Part shown: piece after piece, positions 8,358 to 16,847 of the stretch
Layout of the letters: each line of letters begins with the position of its first letter
How positions within the stretch are numbered: position 1 is the first letter of the stretch
Origin: Candidatus Poseidoniaceae archaeon
GTDB lineage: Archaea; Thermoplasmatota; Poseidoniia; Poseidoniales; Poseidoniaceae
DNA: 64,000 nucleotides
Assembly: GCA_028822845.1 (NCBI GenBank)
Contig: JAPKCS010000003.1
Coordinates: 1-64,000 of the forward strand
Reading direction: 5' to 3'
The notes under the pieces: model-generated
Databases searched by the model: none
What the model was told of the DNA's origin: nothing
What the model saw: the letters and a program-made list of their open reading frames with translations, nothing else
Program-made: the position numbers and the translations under genes

Positions 8358-9605
8358 ATGGACCACGACATCTTCTTCTCCATCAGCCAGACCCCGGATG
8401 CCGCGGGTCAGGTGCCTTCAGAGAACGAAATGTTCGCACACTATTTCCAACAACTTGAGTGTGCAGATCGCCTTGGTTTTGGCGTCGGATGGATTGCTCA
8501 AGCCCACCTCTCCACCGAGACACAAAAGAGCAATTCCCGCCCAGTGGTACCTCATTGGCAAGGTGAAGTTGGCCTCTGCACAGATTTCCCACAGCTGGCC
8601 ATGGAGTCGTTTCGAAGAACCAGTTCGATTGAAATCGGCAGCGCTGTTGTGTCCATATTAGCATCTGGTGGACCGATTGCTCAAGCAGAACGGATTGCTA
8701 ACACGCTCCAATTGCACGGCTTGAATCCAGATGAAACTCGGAAACTCCACATTGGGTTTTCCGCTGGGCGTTTCGAATTCATGGCTCGTCCATATGGGAT
8801 TGTGCCAAGGAACGCCATCGAAGAAGCGGCATGGCCGGCTTTACGTGGTCAAATCTTCATGGAAGCAGGTGACATCTTCCTCCGACTTCTGCGCGGCGAT
8901 GTCATCAATTCTGAACAGACATACGAGACCGTCCTCACCCGAAGCAACTTCCGATCCGATGAGGATTGGGTCAATGTCCAAAATGCTGCCATCGAATTCG
9001 AAGGGCTCGATTCCGCCCCTGAGCGAATTCTTATCCCGAAGCGTTACGTCTTTGAAGACCTCAAAATCATCCCGAAAAACTTCCGCAGGGAACTCTTGGA
9101 ATTGGTAGCAGGAACGCATGACCCAACGGCTCAAACCTTCCTGAACACCGTGTTGCCAGTGAAGGTATTCAACCTCTCAATCACCAAACCAGAAGTCATT
9201 GAAGCCACCCACCAGCGAATGTCCGAAGTGTTCCATCCATCCGGAGGCGCATGGCAACGCCGAGACATGCCACGGACTTCTTTTGTCTTCTTGAACGCCG
9301 AAGCGGCGTTGTCCTCAGAGGAACAAAGTGCAGCCGCACATGCCGAAGCAGATGCAGCACTTGGAGCGTATTGGAACGCACTCGAAGGGACCATCGATCC
9401 GAGCAAAGTCAGCAATGCAGCGAACAATGCTCTCATTGGCAACGCTGAAGAAGTTGCACAACAAATCATCGAACGGTTCCATCCTGAAGACAGGATCATG
9501 GCTTGGTTTGACTTTTTCAATCATGATTCGGACCGTGTGTGCCGAAACATGACCGCTTACATGGAGCAAGTTGTCCCGCTTGTCGAGTCAATGCTGAACA
9601 ATTGA
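8358..9605 (+). CDS. Luciferase-like (LLM class) flavin-dependent oxidoreductase
   Basis: A 415-residue TIM-barrel protein of the bacterial luciferase-like monooxygenase superfamily. Typical elements are ECADRLGFGVGWIAQAH near residue 35, IEIGSAVVSI near residue 95, the GFSAGRFEF loop near residue 133, and a C-terminal NALIGNAEEVAQQII segment in which the barrel closes. Such enzymes use FMN or F420 to oxidise or hydroxylate diverse substrates; the cofactor cannot be read here. It is longer than the 330-350 residues usual for the family, with extra helices in the middle. Start is the ATG at 8358. It is followed within 10 bases by the asparaginase gene, so the two are likely co-transcribed. Confidence 0.85.
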   Translation: MDHDIFFSISQTPDAAGQVPSENEMFAHYFQQLECADRLGFGVGWIAQAHLSTETQKSNSRPVVPHWQGEVGLCTDFPQLAMESFRRTSSIEIGSAVVSILASGGPIAQAERIANTLQLHGLNPDETRKLHIGFSAGRFEFMARPYGIVPRNAIEEAAWPALRGQIFMEAGDIFLRLLRGDVINSEQTYETVLTRSNFRSDEDWVNVQNAAIEFEGLDSAPERILIPKRYVFEDLKIIPKNFRRELLELVAGTHDPTAQTFLNTVLPVKVFNLSITKPEVIEATHQRMSEVFHPSGGAWQRRDMPRTSFVFLNAEAALSSEEQSAAAHAEADAALGAYWNALEGTIDPSKVSNAANNALIGNAEEVAQQIIERFHPEDRIMAWFDFFNHDSDRVCRNMTAYMEQVVPLVESMLNN

Positions 9606-9614
9606 GGTGATGCA

Positions 9615-10730
9615 ATGGCAATCGAACACGACACACCATCCGCTGTTGAACCAGGGCGACCTGGCAGTGCGATGTACCCCGATAGCCCTCTTGGAGAGAA
9701 GGTCGAAGGAATTCCGACCGGGCGTGAAGTGGCTTGGGAACCCCTCGTCGATTACCGACGAAACGGTGTGTCAGAAACCACGATTCATGGCGCAGTGGCT
9801 TGGGCACACGGCGATGAGGTGATCCACTCTTTTGGAGGCAATGTTCTGTGTTATGGCCGGTCGATGATGAAGCCGTTCATGCTCAAGGCTTTCACCGAAG
9901 AATTAGCTGATGCCTCATGGGAACAAAAAGCAATTTCCGTGGCCTCACACAACGGCGACACCGAACACGTCGCTGCAGCTCAATCCCTGCTCGTCGAGGA
10001 AGAATGGCCCCTGATGCTCACGCCCCTCGATGTCCCTCTGATTCAATTTGGCCGTCAAGTACGTCGTCCACGCCGATGGTTCCACACCTGCTCTGGTGAG
10101 CATGCTGCGATCCTTCATGGCTGCCGCAAGAAAGGGTGGAATCGAGCGGGCTACACGCTGCCAACCCACGAAGTCTTCCATGCCTACATGGCGGAAATAC
10201 GCACCTACCTCGGCAAAGATTGGAAACCCCTGCGCATTGCCAAAGATGGCTGTGGGCTGCCGACTGTTTCCAACACCGTTTCTGAACTGGCGCAAATTTA
10301 TGCAGGCCTGGTTCGCGACAAGGACAAGGATTGGATTTGGGAAGCCATGGTTCGCCATCCAGATCTCGTCGGTGGATTCAATCGACTTGATTCCACTGTC
10401 CTCAAAGCAGGTGAAGGCAAGGTCATCGCCAAGGAAGGCGCTGATGGTTTGCTCGGTTTAGCAATCGAGCATCCAGATTACCCAAAGGGGCTCGGGATTG
10501 TCGTCAAAATCGCTCACGGTTGGAACTCACAAGCAACATGGTATGTCGCACGGGCGTTGCTTGGAGTGTTAGGAATTAACCTCCGAAACCCCTACCCACT
10601 TCACAGGCAGAAAGCCTTCATTGTTCCTGGTATTGTACCCGAACGCTACCTCGAGCGCCTTGAAACCCTCCCCACATGGGATGAATGGGACCCTGACCAA
10701 GACCGATGGTTGTACGATGTGGAGGTTTGA
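9615..10730 (+). CDS. L-asparaginase II family protein
   Basis: A 371-residue member of the asparaginase II family (the thermolabile Rhizobium type, unrelated to the EcAII/GatD fold). Signature blocks are SMMKPFMLKAF near residue 83, SVASHNGDTEH near residue 112, the HTCSGEHAAILHGC block near residue 156, AKDGCGLPTVSNT near residue 212 and KEGADGLLGLAI near residue 275, which carry the expected Ser, Lys and Cys residues. It would hydrolyse asparagine or a related amide and release ammonia in the cytoplasm. A purine-rich GAGGTGA lies 5-11 bases before the ATG. It lies between the LLM flavoenzyme and the aldehyde dehydrogenase, 2 bases before the latter, so the three look like one operon. Confidence 0.85.
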   Translation: MAIEHDTPSAVEPGRPGSAMYPDSPLGEKVEGIPTGREVAWEPLVDYRRNGVSETTIHGAVAWAHGDEVIHSFGGNVLCYGRSMMKPFMLKAFTEELADASWEQKAISVASHNGDTEHVAAAQSLLVEEEWPLMLTPLDVPLIQFGRQVRRPRRWFHTCSGEHAAILHGCRKKGWNRAGYTLPTHEVFHAYMAEIRTYLGKDWKPLRIAKDGCGLPTVSNTVSELAQIYAGLVRDKDKDWIWEAMVRHPDLVGGFNRLDSTVLKAGEGKVIAKEGADGLLGLAIEHPDYPKGLGIVVKIAHGWNSQATWYVARALLGVLGINLRNPYPLHRQKAFIVPGIVPERYLERLETLPTWDEWDPDQDRWLYDVEV

Positions 10731-10732
10731 AC

Positions 10733-12184
10733 ATGCAAGAGGTGTTCAACTACATCGATGGTCAATTTTCTCCGTCTGCAGATGGTGGGCACCTCGAAAA
10801 CCTCAACCCTGCAACGGGTGAAGTCATTTCGACCATCCCCCGTTCGCTCCAAGCCGATGTTGAAAACGCAGCGAGTGCAGCCAACAGGGCCCAACCAGCA
10901 TGGAACGCACTGAGCCTTGAACAACGGGCAGTGTGGCTTGATCGCATCGCTGATGCCCTCGAGAAAAAGCATGAGCACATCGCCCAATCTGAATCATTGG
11001 ACACAGGAAAACCAATCGCGCTCGCTCGACGCGTTGATGCATCCCGTTCGGTTGATAATTTCCGGTTCTTCGCTGAATTTGCAAGGGAGCAAACGGAAAT
11101 GACCTTCAAAATGGACGATGCCATGAACTATGTTCATCGAAATGGACTCGGTGTGGTTGGATTGATCACGCCGTGGAACCTTCCGCTCTATCTGCTCTCA
11201 TGGAAGGTCGCCCCCGCCTTGTTGATGGGCAACACCATTGTTGCCAAGCCAAGCGAACTGACGCCGCTCACCGCCAATATTTTGGCAGAAACTCTGCATG
11301 AACTCAACCTCCCAAAGGGTGTGTTCAATCTGGTCCATGGACTTGGACCTGAAGTTGGTCAAGCCATCCTCGAGCACCCTGAAATCAAGGGTATTTCCTT
11401 CACCGGCGGCACCGCAACAGGGCGAATTGTTGCTGCCACAGCCGCACCCATGTTCAAGAAACTCTCATTGGAACTCGGTGGGAAGAATGCCACCATTATC
11501 TTGGACGATGCTGATCTGGCCATTGCCGTCAAAGGCGCGGTCCGTGCGGCGTTTACCAACTCCGGGCAAGTGTGTTTATGCGGCTCACGTTTGCTTGTTC
11601 AATCGTCCATTGCCGATGCATTCCTCCCCGCCTTCATCGCAGAAGTCGAAGCCATGAAGATCGGGGCGCCAAGCGATGAGACGTCTCAAATCAGCTCGAT
11701 TATTTCGATGGAACACCTCCACAAAGTCGAGTCATACATTGAACTCGCACTCCACGAAGGTGGCGACATCTTCACCGGAGGAACACGAACAATGACTGGT
11801 CCAGTTGGCCCCGATGCTCACGGTGCGTACTTGGCCCCCACCGTCATCGGTGGACTGAGCCATCTGTCCCGGTGTGCGACCGAGGAAATCTTTGGTCCAG
11901 TGGTCACCGTTCATATCTTTGACACACTTGAACAAGCCACAGAAATGGCGAACGCTACAGAATATGGTTTGGCGGGTTCAATATGGACAAGGGACACCGC
12001 ACAAGGGCGAGCCCTTGCTCAAACCATCGACACCGGCATCGTATGGATCAACACATGGCTGCATCGAGACTTACGCACACCCTTTGGTGGAGTGAAGAAC
12101 TCTGGTGTGGGTCGCGAAGGCGGGCAGTGGTCTCTTGGATTCTTTTCTGAGACCACAAACGTCTGCGTTCTTGACCCTAAATGA
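10733..12184 (+). CDS. Aldehyde dehydrogenase, 2-aminomuconate-semialdehyde type
   Basis: A 483-residue NAD(P)-dependent aldehyde dehydrogenase. Visible landmarks are TPWNLPLYLLSWK near residue 145 (Asn for the oxyanion), AKPSELTPLTA, SFTGGTATGR near residue 223, the general base Glu in LELGGKNA near residue 246, the nucleophile in NSGQVCLCGSR near residue 280, and EEIFGPVVTV near residue 385. The end (INTWLHRDLRTPFGG, then GREGGQWSLGFFSE) and the early DASRSVDNFRFFAEF segment are close to aminomuconate and hydroxymuconate semialdehyde dehydrogenases. That fits the dioxygenase-deaminase genes 2-4 kb downstream: it would oxidise 2-aminomuconate 6-semialdehyde. A GGAGGT sits 6 bases before the ATG. 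Exact substrate is inference; ALDH membership is certain. Confidence 0.9.
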   Translation: MQEVFNYIDGQFSPSADGGHLENLNPATGEVISTIPRSLQADVENAASAANRAQPAWNALSLEQRAVWLDRIADALEKKHEHIAQSESLDTGKPIALARRVDASRSVDNFRFFAEFAREQTEMTFKMDDAMNYVHRNGLGVVGLITPWNLPLYLLSWKVAPALLMGNTIVAKPSELTPLTANILAETLHELNLPKGVFNLVHGLGPEVGQAILEHPEIKGISFTGGTATGRIVAATAAPMFKKLSLELGGKNATIILDDADLAIAVKGAVRAAFTNSGQVCLCGSRLLVQSSIADAFLPAFIAEVEAMKIGAPSDETSQISSIISMEHLHKVESYIELALHEGGDIFTGGTRTMTGPVGPDAHGAYLAPTVIGGLSHLSRCATEEIFGPVVTVHIFDTLEQATEMANATEYGLAGSIWTRDTAQGRALAQTIDTGIVWINTWLHRDLRTPFGGVKNSGVGREGGQWSLGFFSETTNVCVLDPK

Positions 12185-12234
12185 TTCGACGCCGATGAAC
12201 ACATCTTCAAAAGCAGAGAGCCAGTAAAATATAC

Positions 12235-12966
12235 ATGAGCAATCAAGCCACCCTCCCATTGTTTGTCTTGCCCATGGTGTTGATGCCAGGGGAAGTACAG
12301 GAACTCAGGGTGTTTGAACCACGTTACCGACAAATGCTCGACGATTGTGTCCTCGACAACAAAAACTTCGGCTTGGTCATGAACGATCCATTTGAACCAG
12401 CGAACCACTGGGATGGACCAAGAAGCCACGGCTGCGAAGCAGAAATCTTGGAACATGACACCAAAGGGAGCAATCATTTCCTCTCCATTATTGGTCGGCG
12501 TCGCTTTATCGTTGAGGAAGTCATCGCACCCGCTCTGCCACCTTTTGAACACCCATCGATGGAAGCGCTGAATGAAGATGACGGGTTGTACCCTGATCTC
12601 CAAACATTGCTCAGCCACGTGCCGGAATCATCAACCCATGAGAAATTGTACATCGCAGCAAATGTGCGCTACTATGAGGATGAGGCACCAACCAGTGACG
12701 AACATCAAACAATGTTGCGTGAAATTTTAGATGGCGTCTTGAAGCGAATCGGAGCCATCCTCCGGATCGATGACACCACCCTCGATTCCTGGGTTGCAGA
12801 GCGCGTGGACCATGTGATTGATGAAAAGCCAACCTCAGTGTTCACGGTCGCTGCTCTTGTTCTCAACGGTCTCGAAGCAAAGCAGCAAGTCCTCGCAAGT
12901 GCTGATGCAGAGGAAGCATTGGCTGAATTAAATCACCAATTGTCTTCATTCTATGAGGAAGAATAA
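12235..12966 (+). CDS. LON substrate-binding-domain protein
   Basis: A 243-residue protein that begins like the N-terminal (PUA-like) domain of Lon protease: [20 protein letters not shown] at residues 7-26, FEPRYRQML just after, then FGLVMND and the [15 protein letters not shown] strand pair. It lacks the AAA+ and protease domains and has a helical second half, so it is a stand-alone LON-domain protein, not a protease. Such proteins may bind unfolded or regulatory partners, but their role is poorly known. An AAAATATAC lies directly before the ATG. The stop lies 52 bases before panB. Confidence 0.85.
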   Translation: MSNQATLPLFVLPMVLMPGEVQELRVFEPRYRQMLDDCVLDNKNFGLVMNDPFEPANHWDGPRSHGCEAEILEHDTKGSNHFLSIIGRRRFIVEEVIAPALPPFEHPSMEALNEDDGLYPDLQTLLSHVPESSTHEKLYIAANVRYYEDEAPTSDEHQTMLREILDGVLKRIGAILRIDDTTLDSWVAERVDHVIDEKPTSVFTVAALVLNGLEAKQQVLASADAEEALAELNHQLSSFYEEE

Positions 12967-13018
12967 GCCTACAAGTTGCTGGCGAGGGTTTCAAAACACC
13001 CCCAACCGTGGGAGAACC

Positions 13019-13840
13019 ATGTCCGTACATCGCAATGCGCGCAAAGTAACGACACACACACTTCTGGAAATGAAGCGTGCTGAGGAAAAAATCACCATGC
13101 TCACCGCATACGATTATTCCCTAGCGAAGTTGGTTGACCAAGCAGGCGTCGATGTCATCCTCGTTGGAGACTCCGCCTCCAACGTCATGGCTGGACAAGT
13201 CACAACTGTACCAATGACCTTGGATCACATGATCTATCATGCACAATGTGTCCAACGGGCCGTTGACCGGGCATTAATTGTCGTCGATATGCCATTTGGA
13301 ACCTACCAAGGAAACTCAGCCATCGCCCTTGAATCGGCCATCCGCATTATGAAAGAAGCCGAGGGCCACGCTGTGAAACTTGAAGGCGGATCTGAAATCA
13401 TTCAATCCGTCGAGCGTATTTTGACCGCTGGAATCCCAGTGATGGGCCACCTTGGTCTCACCCCGCAATCCATCTACAAATTCGGCACCTACACCGTTCG
13501 TGCCAAAGAGGAAGAAGAAGCTGAAAAATTGATTTCCGATGCGAAGTTGCTTGAAGCGACAGGTTGCTTTGCCATTGTCCTTGAGAAAATCCCTCGAGAA
13601 TTGGCGAAGCGTGTTCAAGAATCAATCTCCATTCCTACCATCGGTATTGGAGCAGGTCCAGACTGCGATGGACAAGTGTTGGTGCTCCATGACTTGCTTG
13701 GTATCACCATGGATTTCTCACCCCGGTTCCTGCGTCGTTACCTCAACCTTGCAGAAGACATCAACTCAGCCATCACCAACTATTGCGAAGATGTACGGGC
13801 CGGAAGCTTCCCGAATGATTCGGAAAGTTACACCTCGTGA
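13019..13840 (+). CDS. panB: 3-methyl-2-oxobutanoate hydroxymethyltransferase
   Basis: Transfers a hydroxymethyl group from 5,10-methylene-tetrahydrofolate to ketoisovalerate, giving ketopantoate for coenzyme A synthesis. The 273-residue product is of normal length. Recognisable blocks are [19 protein letters not shown] near residue 25, the metal-binding [12 protein letters not shown] near residue 48, [10 protein letters not shown] near residue 88, AVKLEGG near residue 118, [11 protein letters not shown] near residue 142 and the [15 protein letters not shown] block near residue 206. The ATG at 13019 ([10 protein letters not shown]) is chosen because the upstream frame overlaps the LON gene. 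With formate-tetrahydrofolate ligase at 42.8 kb it points to folate-based one-carbon metabolism. It converges with the next gene with no gap. Confidence 0.95.
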   Translation: MSVHRNARKVTTHTLLEMKRAEEKITMLTAYDYSLAKLVDQAGVDVILVGDSASNVMAGQVTTVPMTLDHMIYHAQCVQRAVDRALIVVDMPFGTYQGNSAIALESAIRIMKEAEGHAVKLEGGSEIIQSVERILTAGIPVMGHLGLTPQSIYKFGTYTVRAKEEEEAEKLISDAKLLEATGCFAIVLEKIPRELAKRVQESISIPTIGIGAGPDCDGQVLVLHDLLGITMDFSPRFLRRYLNLAEDINSAITNYCEDVRAGSFPNDSESYTS

Positions 13841-14323
13841 TCAGAGGATGTTGAACAGCACAACAGCGCCTGCGAAGGCACCCAAATCAATCCCCATGGC
13901 ATGCCATATGCCGTACGTAAATGGAGGCAACTGACGCCGTGCCCACATCATGGAAACGGAAACCCAAGCCAAGAAGATGGCGTACATGCCACAAAATAAA
14001 GCGCCCCAGCCCGACAACCAAACCACGCATAATGGGAGAGCGAGCGCGGCGAATCCTAAACTGTATTCAAAACAGCGTTTGAACGAAGTGTGAACCAAAA
14101 TTCGGTACATCAAGGGTGAAATCAACAAGGCCAAGAGCAACCCAAATTGCACCGGATTGGGCAGGTAGATTGATTCAAGATCGGATGAGTAGTTTTGCCA
14201 AGCACTTCCAAGCAACGAACCAATCAAGGCTGGGGCAAGAATATGCTTCAAACCGGTCTTAAGGTCGTCTTTGATGGTCAGCATTTCGACCTCATCCACG
14301 ATGATGCTCACCCCGTCCTCCAT
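13841..14323 (-). CDS. Four-helix membrane protein of unknown function
   Basis: A 160-residue integral membrane protein. After a polar N-terminus it has about four or five hydrophobic segments: HILAPALIGSLLGSAW, FGLLLALLISPLMYRILV, SLGFAALALPLCVVWLSGW followed by ALFCGMYAIFLAWVSVSMMW, and IDLGAFAGAVVLFNIL at the very end. No catalytic motif or known transporter signature is visible. The start at 14323 (MEDGVSI) is uncertain; a start at 14284 (MLTIKDD) is also possible. The first bases of the gene region are divergent from the dioxygenase beta-subunit gene. Confidence 0.65.
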   Translation of the reverse strand: MEDGVSIIVDEVEMLTIKDDLKTGLKHILAPALIGSLLGSAWQNYSSDLESIYLPNPVQFGLLLALLISPLMYRILVHTSFKRCFEYSLGFAALALPLCVVWLSGWGALFCGMYAIFLAWVSVSMMWARRQLPPFTYGIWHAMGIDLGAFAGAVVLFNIL

Positions 14324-14393
14324 GACCCTTCGAAATCGCCGCCTTGTTTGAGCCTTGGGTCCATCATGTTTGCAGGGGTGAAACGCCGATGTC

Positions 14394-14400
14394 GATATAT
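14394..14400 (+). promoter_or_regulatory. TATA box of the dioxygenase operon, leaderless spacing
   Basis: GATATAT ends 24 bases before the ATG at 14424, the spacing expected for a transcript that begins at the start codon. No ribosome-binding site is visible before this ATG, whereas the next gene of the operon has a good one (GGAGG). Confidence 0.55.
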
Positions 14401-14423
14401 CCCCCGAGCGCGTGGCTCTGTCC

Positions 14424-15326
14424 ATGACGCAAGGTGAAATCGTAGCGGGTTGTTTGGCACCCCATCCACCTCATTTGGTCTACGCCGAGAACCCACCTCA
14501 AAACGAACCCGTTGCAGAAGGCGGCTGGGAACAACTTCGATGGGGCTATGAACGCTTGAGAGATTCCCTCAAAGATGTGGAATACGATGCGATTGTTTTG
14601 CTATCACCCCATTGGCAAACCTATGTTGGAACCCATTTCCTCGGTCTTCCAAATTTCAAGAGCCTCTCCGTCGACCCTGTGTTTCCAAACCTGTTCCGCT
14701 ACCATTACGACCTCAACATCGATGTGGACCTGACTTCAAAGATCCATGACAAGGCCGCAAAAGCAGGCTTGACTGTCAAAATGATGGAGAATCCAGACTT
14801 CCGCGTGGATTATGGCACCATCACCACCGGCCACATGTTCAATCCAGCATGGGACAAGCCACTCGTGGTCATCTCGAGCAACCGTTCAAGAGATTACTAT
14901 TCGGTGGAAGTCATGCAAGAAATGATGATTGAACTCGGTAAAGTCACCCGGGAAGCTATTTTGGAAAGTGGCAAGAAGGTGGTCGTGATTGCGAGCAACT
15001 CCCTTTCACACCGCCATTTCACCACCGAGTCGGCCATTCCAGAAGACATGAGCAAGGAGCACATCACGAGCCATGCCATGCACCTGTGGGACATGCGCAT
15101 GATCAACTACTTCCGCACAGGCCAAGCGCAACGAATCCTCGATGAAATGCCTGAGTTCACTGAGCAAGCGATTGCGGAAAGCGATGGTGGAGGCTTGTCC
15201 TGGCTCCTTTCAACGCTTGACACTCCAAGCTACCCTGCGACACTGCACGGGTATGGAACGATCATCGGGACTGGAAACGCCATTGTCGAATGGCCAGAAC
15301 GAGACCACAAGGAGGCGAAACAATGA
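14424..15326 (+). CDS. Class III extradiol dioxygenase, aminophenol 1,6-dioxygenase beta-like (catalytic) subunit
   Basis: A 300-residue LigB-fold ring-cleaving enzyme. Candidate Fe(II) ligands are His-14 (APHPPH), His-63 (LLSPHWQTY) and Glu-252 (AESDGGGL), and the likely acid-base His-196 is in SNSLSHRHF. In the aminophenol 1,6-dioxygenase beta subunit I recall His-13, His-62, His-195 and Glu-251, so all four fall at a constant offset of one. That supports a catalytically complete AmnB-like enzyme opening an aminophenol or catechol ring. The start at 14424 is favoured by the TATA box and the residue spacing. It overlaps the alpha-like subunit gene by 4 bases, a sign of translational coupling. 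Protocatechuate-type or other LigB substrates cannot be excluded. Confidence 0.85.
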   Translation: MTQGEIVAGCLAPHPPHLVYAENPPQNEPVAEGGWEQLRWGYERLRDSLKDVEYDAIVLLSPHWQTYVGTHFLGLPNFKSLSVDPVFPNLFRYHYDLNIDVDLTSKIHDKAAKAGLTVKMMENPDFRVDYGTITTGHMFNPAWDKPLVVISSNRSRDYYSVEVMQEMMIELGKVTREAILESGKKVVVIASNSLSHRHFTTESAIPEDMSKEHITSHAMHLWDMRMINYFRTGQAQRILDEMPEFTEQAIAESDGGGLSWLLSTLDTPSYPATLHGYGTIIGTGNAIVEWPERDHKEAKQ

Positions 15327-16738
15327 CTGAAGGTTCAATCGTTGGTTCATTCATTGTCCCAGTCCACCCTCACACCGTCTTAGCCCCTGAACAAAATGAG
15401 GGTTGGCAACGCTTGCGCGATGCGTTTGATGAAGCTGCTCAACGAATCAAGGACGCTGATGCTGATTTGTTGATCATCTATTCGACGACATGGCCGAGCA
15501 TCATCGGCCATCAAATTCAAGCCGATCCAAACCCGGAATGGGTGATGGTTGACAATGACTTCCACGACCTTGGCTCGATTCCATATTCATTCAACATCGA
15601 TGCTGATTTCGCCCATGCATGGAACGTAGCAAATGAGAAGCGGGGTTTGAAATCTCGAACAGTGAACTACACGGGTTTCCCCATTGATGTGGGTTCCGTC
15701 GTGGCCCTCAAATTACTGAATCCTGACAATGCCATCCCTGCTGTGATTGTTTCATCCAACGTCTATGCGAACCGGTCCGAAACCACAGTTCTGGCCAAAT
15801 CGTGCCTTGATGTGATCAAGGCCACCGGACGGAAAGCGGTTGCGATCACTGCAATGTCGCTATCGAACAGGATGTTCACCGCTCCAATCGATCCGAAAGA
15901 TGATCGGATTCATTCCCTGAAAGACGACGAATGGAATCGGAAGATCCTCGAATTCCTCGGCGAGGGCCGTTTGGAAGATGTTGGTCAACTCTCAAGGACC
16001 ATCCACCAGCAGATTCGAGTTCAGAAAGTCGTTGCGTTCAAGCCGATGTGGTGGCTTTCAGGCATGAACGATAACCGCAACAACCTCAGCGGCGAAGTCC
16101 TCGCTTACGAAGCAATTCACGGTGCTGGCGGGGCTGTTGTTCATCTTGATCCGACACCATCGGGTGCAGGTGACAAAGAATACGATGAAGATGATGTCGA
16201 ATTTTTCAGTGGCGAGCGAAACGTGCTCGATGCTGAAGAAGAGCATGAACTCATCGAGGATTCCGTAGCACCGACCTCAAGCGGTCCTGAACTTTGGGAA
16301 CCGACAACGGGTGAGCACTCAGTTAACAGTGAAGCCGCACCAAAACCAGTGGGTATGTACCCGCACGCTAGGAAGGTCGGAGATCTGCTGTACCTTTCGG
16401 GAGTCGGACCACGGCAACCGGGAACAAATGCCATCCCAGGTGGACCAATCTGTGATGAGAACGGCCAAGCGCTCGACTACGACATCAAAGCACAAACCAA
16501 AGCAGTCGTCGACAACATCACTCGTATCTTAGAAGAAGCCGGAGGATCGATCGAAGATGTTCTCGATGTGACTTCGTTCCTCGTCGACATGGATCGAGAT
16601 TTCAGTGGTTACAACGAAGTCTGGGCCGAGACACTTGGAAAGGTCGGTCCCACAAGGACCACGCTCGCTATTCGTGCCCTTCCAACACCAATTGCTGTTG
16701 AGATGAAAGTCATCGCTCGGGCACCGACGACTGAATGA
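15323..16738 (+). CDS. Fusion of dioxygenase alpha-like subunit and RidA-type 2-aminomuconate deaminase
   Basis: A 471-residue two-domain protein. Residues 1 to about 280 are a LigB-fold domain like its neighbour but with broken metal site: IVPVHPHTV keeps early histidines, while the second ligand position reads IYSTTWPS and the acid-base region reads MSLSNRMF, both without His. This fits the non-catalytic alpha subunit of aminophenol 1,6-dioxygenase. An acidic linker (about 285-340) follows. From about residue 342 there is a complete RidA/YjgF domain: YLSGVGPRQPG, DIKAQTKAVVDNI, VTSFLVDMDRDFSGYNEVW and GPTRTTLAIRALP, with the conserved substrate-binding Arg. These blocks resemble 2-aminomuconate deaminases. 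A GGAGG precedes the ATG. One polypeptide would thus support ring cleavage and carry out the later deamination. Confidence 0.87.
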   Translation: MTEGSIVGSFIVPVHPHTVLAPEQNEGWQRLRDAFDEAAQRIKDADADLLIIYSTTWPSIIGHQIQADPNPEWVMVDNDFHDLGSIPYSFNIDADFAHAWNVANEKRGLKSRTVNYTGFPIDVGSVVALKLLNPDNAIPAVIVSSNVYANRSETTVLAKSCLDVIKATGRKAVAITAMSLSNRMFTAPIDPKDDRIHSLKDDEWNRKILEFLGEGRLEDVGQLSRTIHQQIRVQKVVAFKPMWWLSGMNDNRNNLSGEVLAYEAIHGAGGAVVHLDPTPSGAGDKEYDEDDVEFFSGERNVLDAEEEHELIEDSVAPTSSGPELWEPTTGEHSVNSEAAPKPVGMYPHARKVGDLLYLSGVGPRQPGTNAIPGGPICDENGQALDYDIKAQTKAVVDNITRILEEAGGSIEDVLDVTSFLVDMDRDFSGYNEVWAETLGKVGPTRTTLAIRALPTPIAVEMKVIARAPTTE

Positions 16739-16847
16739 ATTTCCGTTTTTCGGGGGGTTGCATTCCTAAGTCTTCCACAAGCCTATATGATTTGGAGGTT
16801 TACCAAAGATTGTTGGAACTATACCATCACTTTTCCGGGGCAGCAGT

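Noticed and set aside
9615-10730. Possible link of asparaginase II to the GatD asparaginase fold
   Set aside because: The two proteins share a reaction type but no motifs; asparaginase II is a different fold family.
13841-14425. Longer 194-residue start for the small membrane protein
   Set aside because: The extension runs into the promoter and start of the dioxygenase gene on the other strand and is polar and basic without conservation cues; a start at 14323 is more economical.
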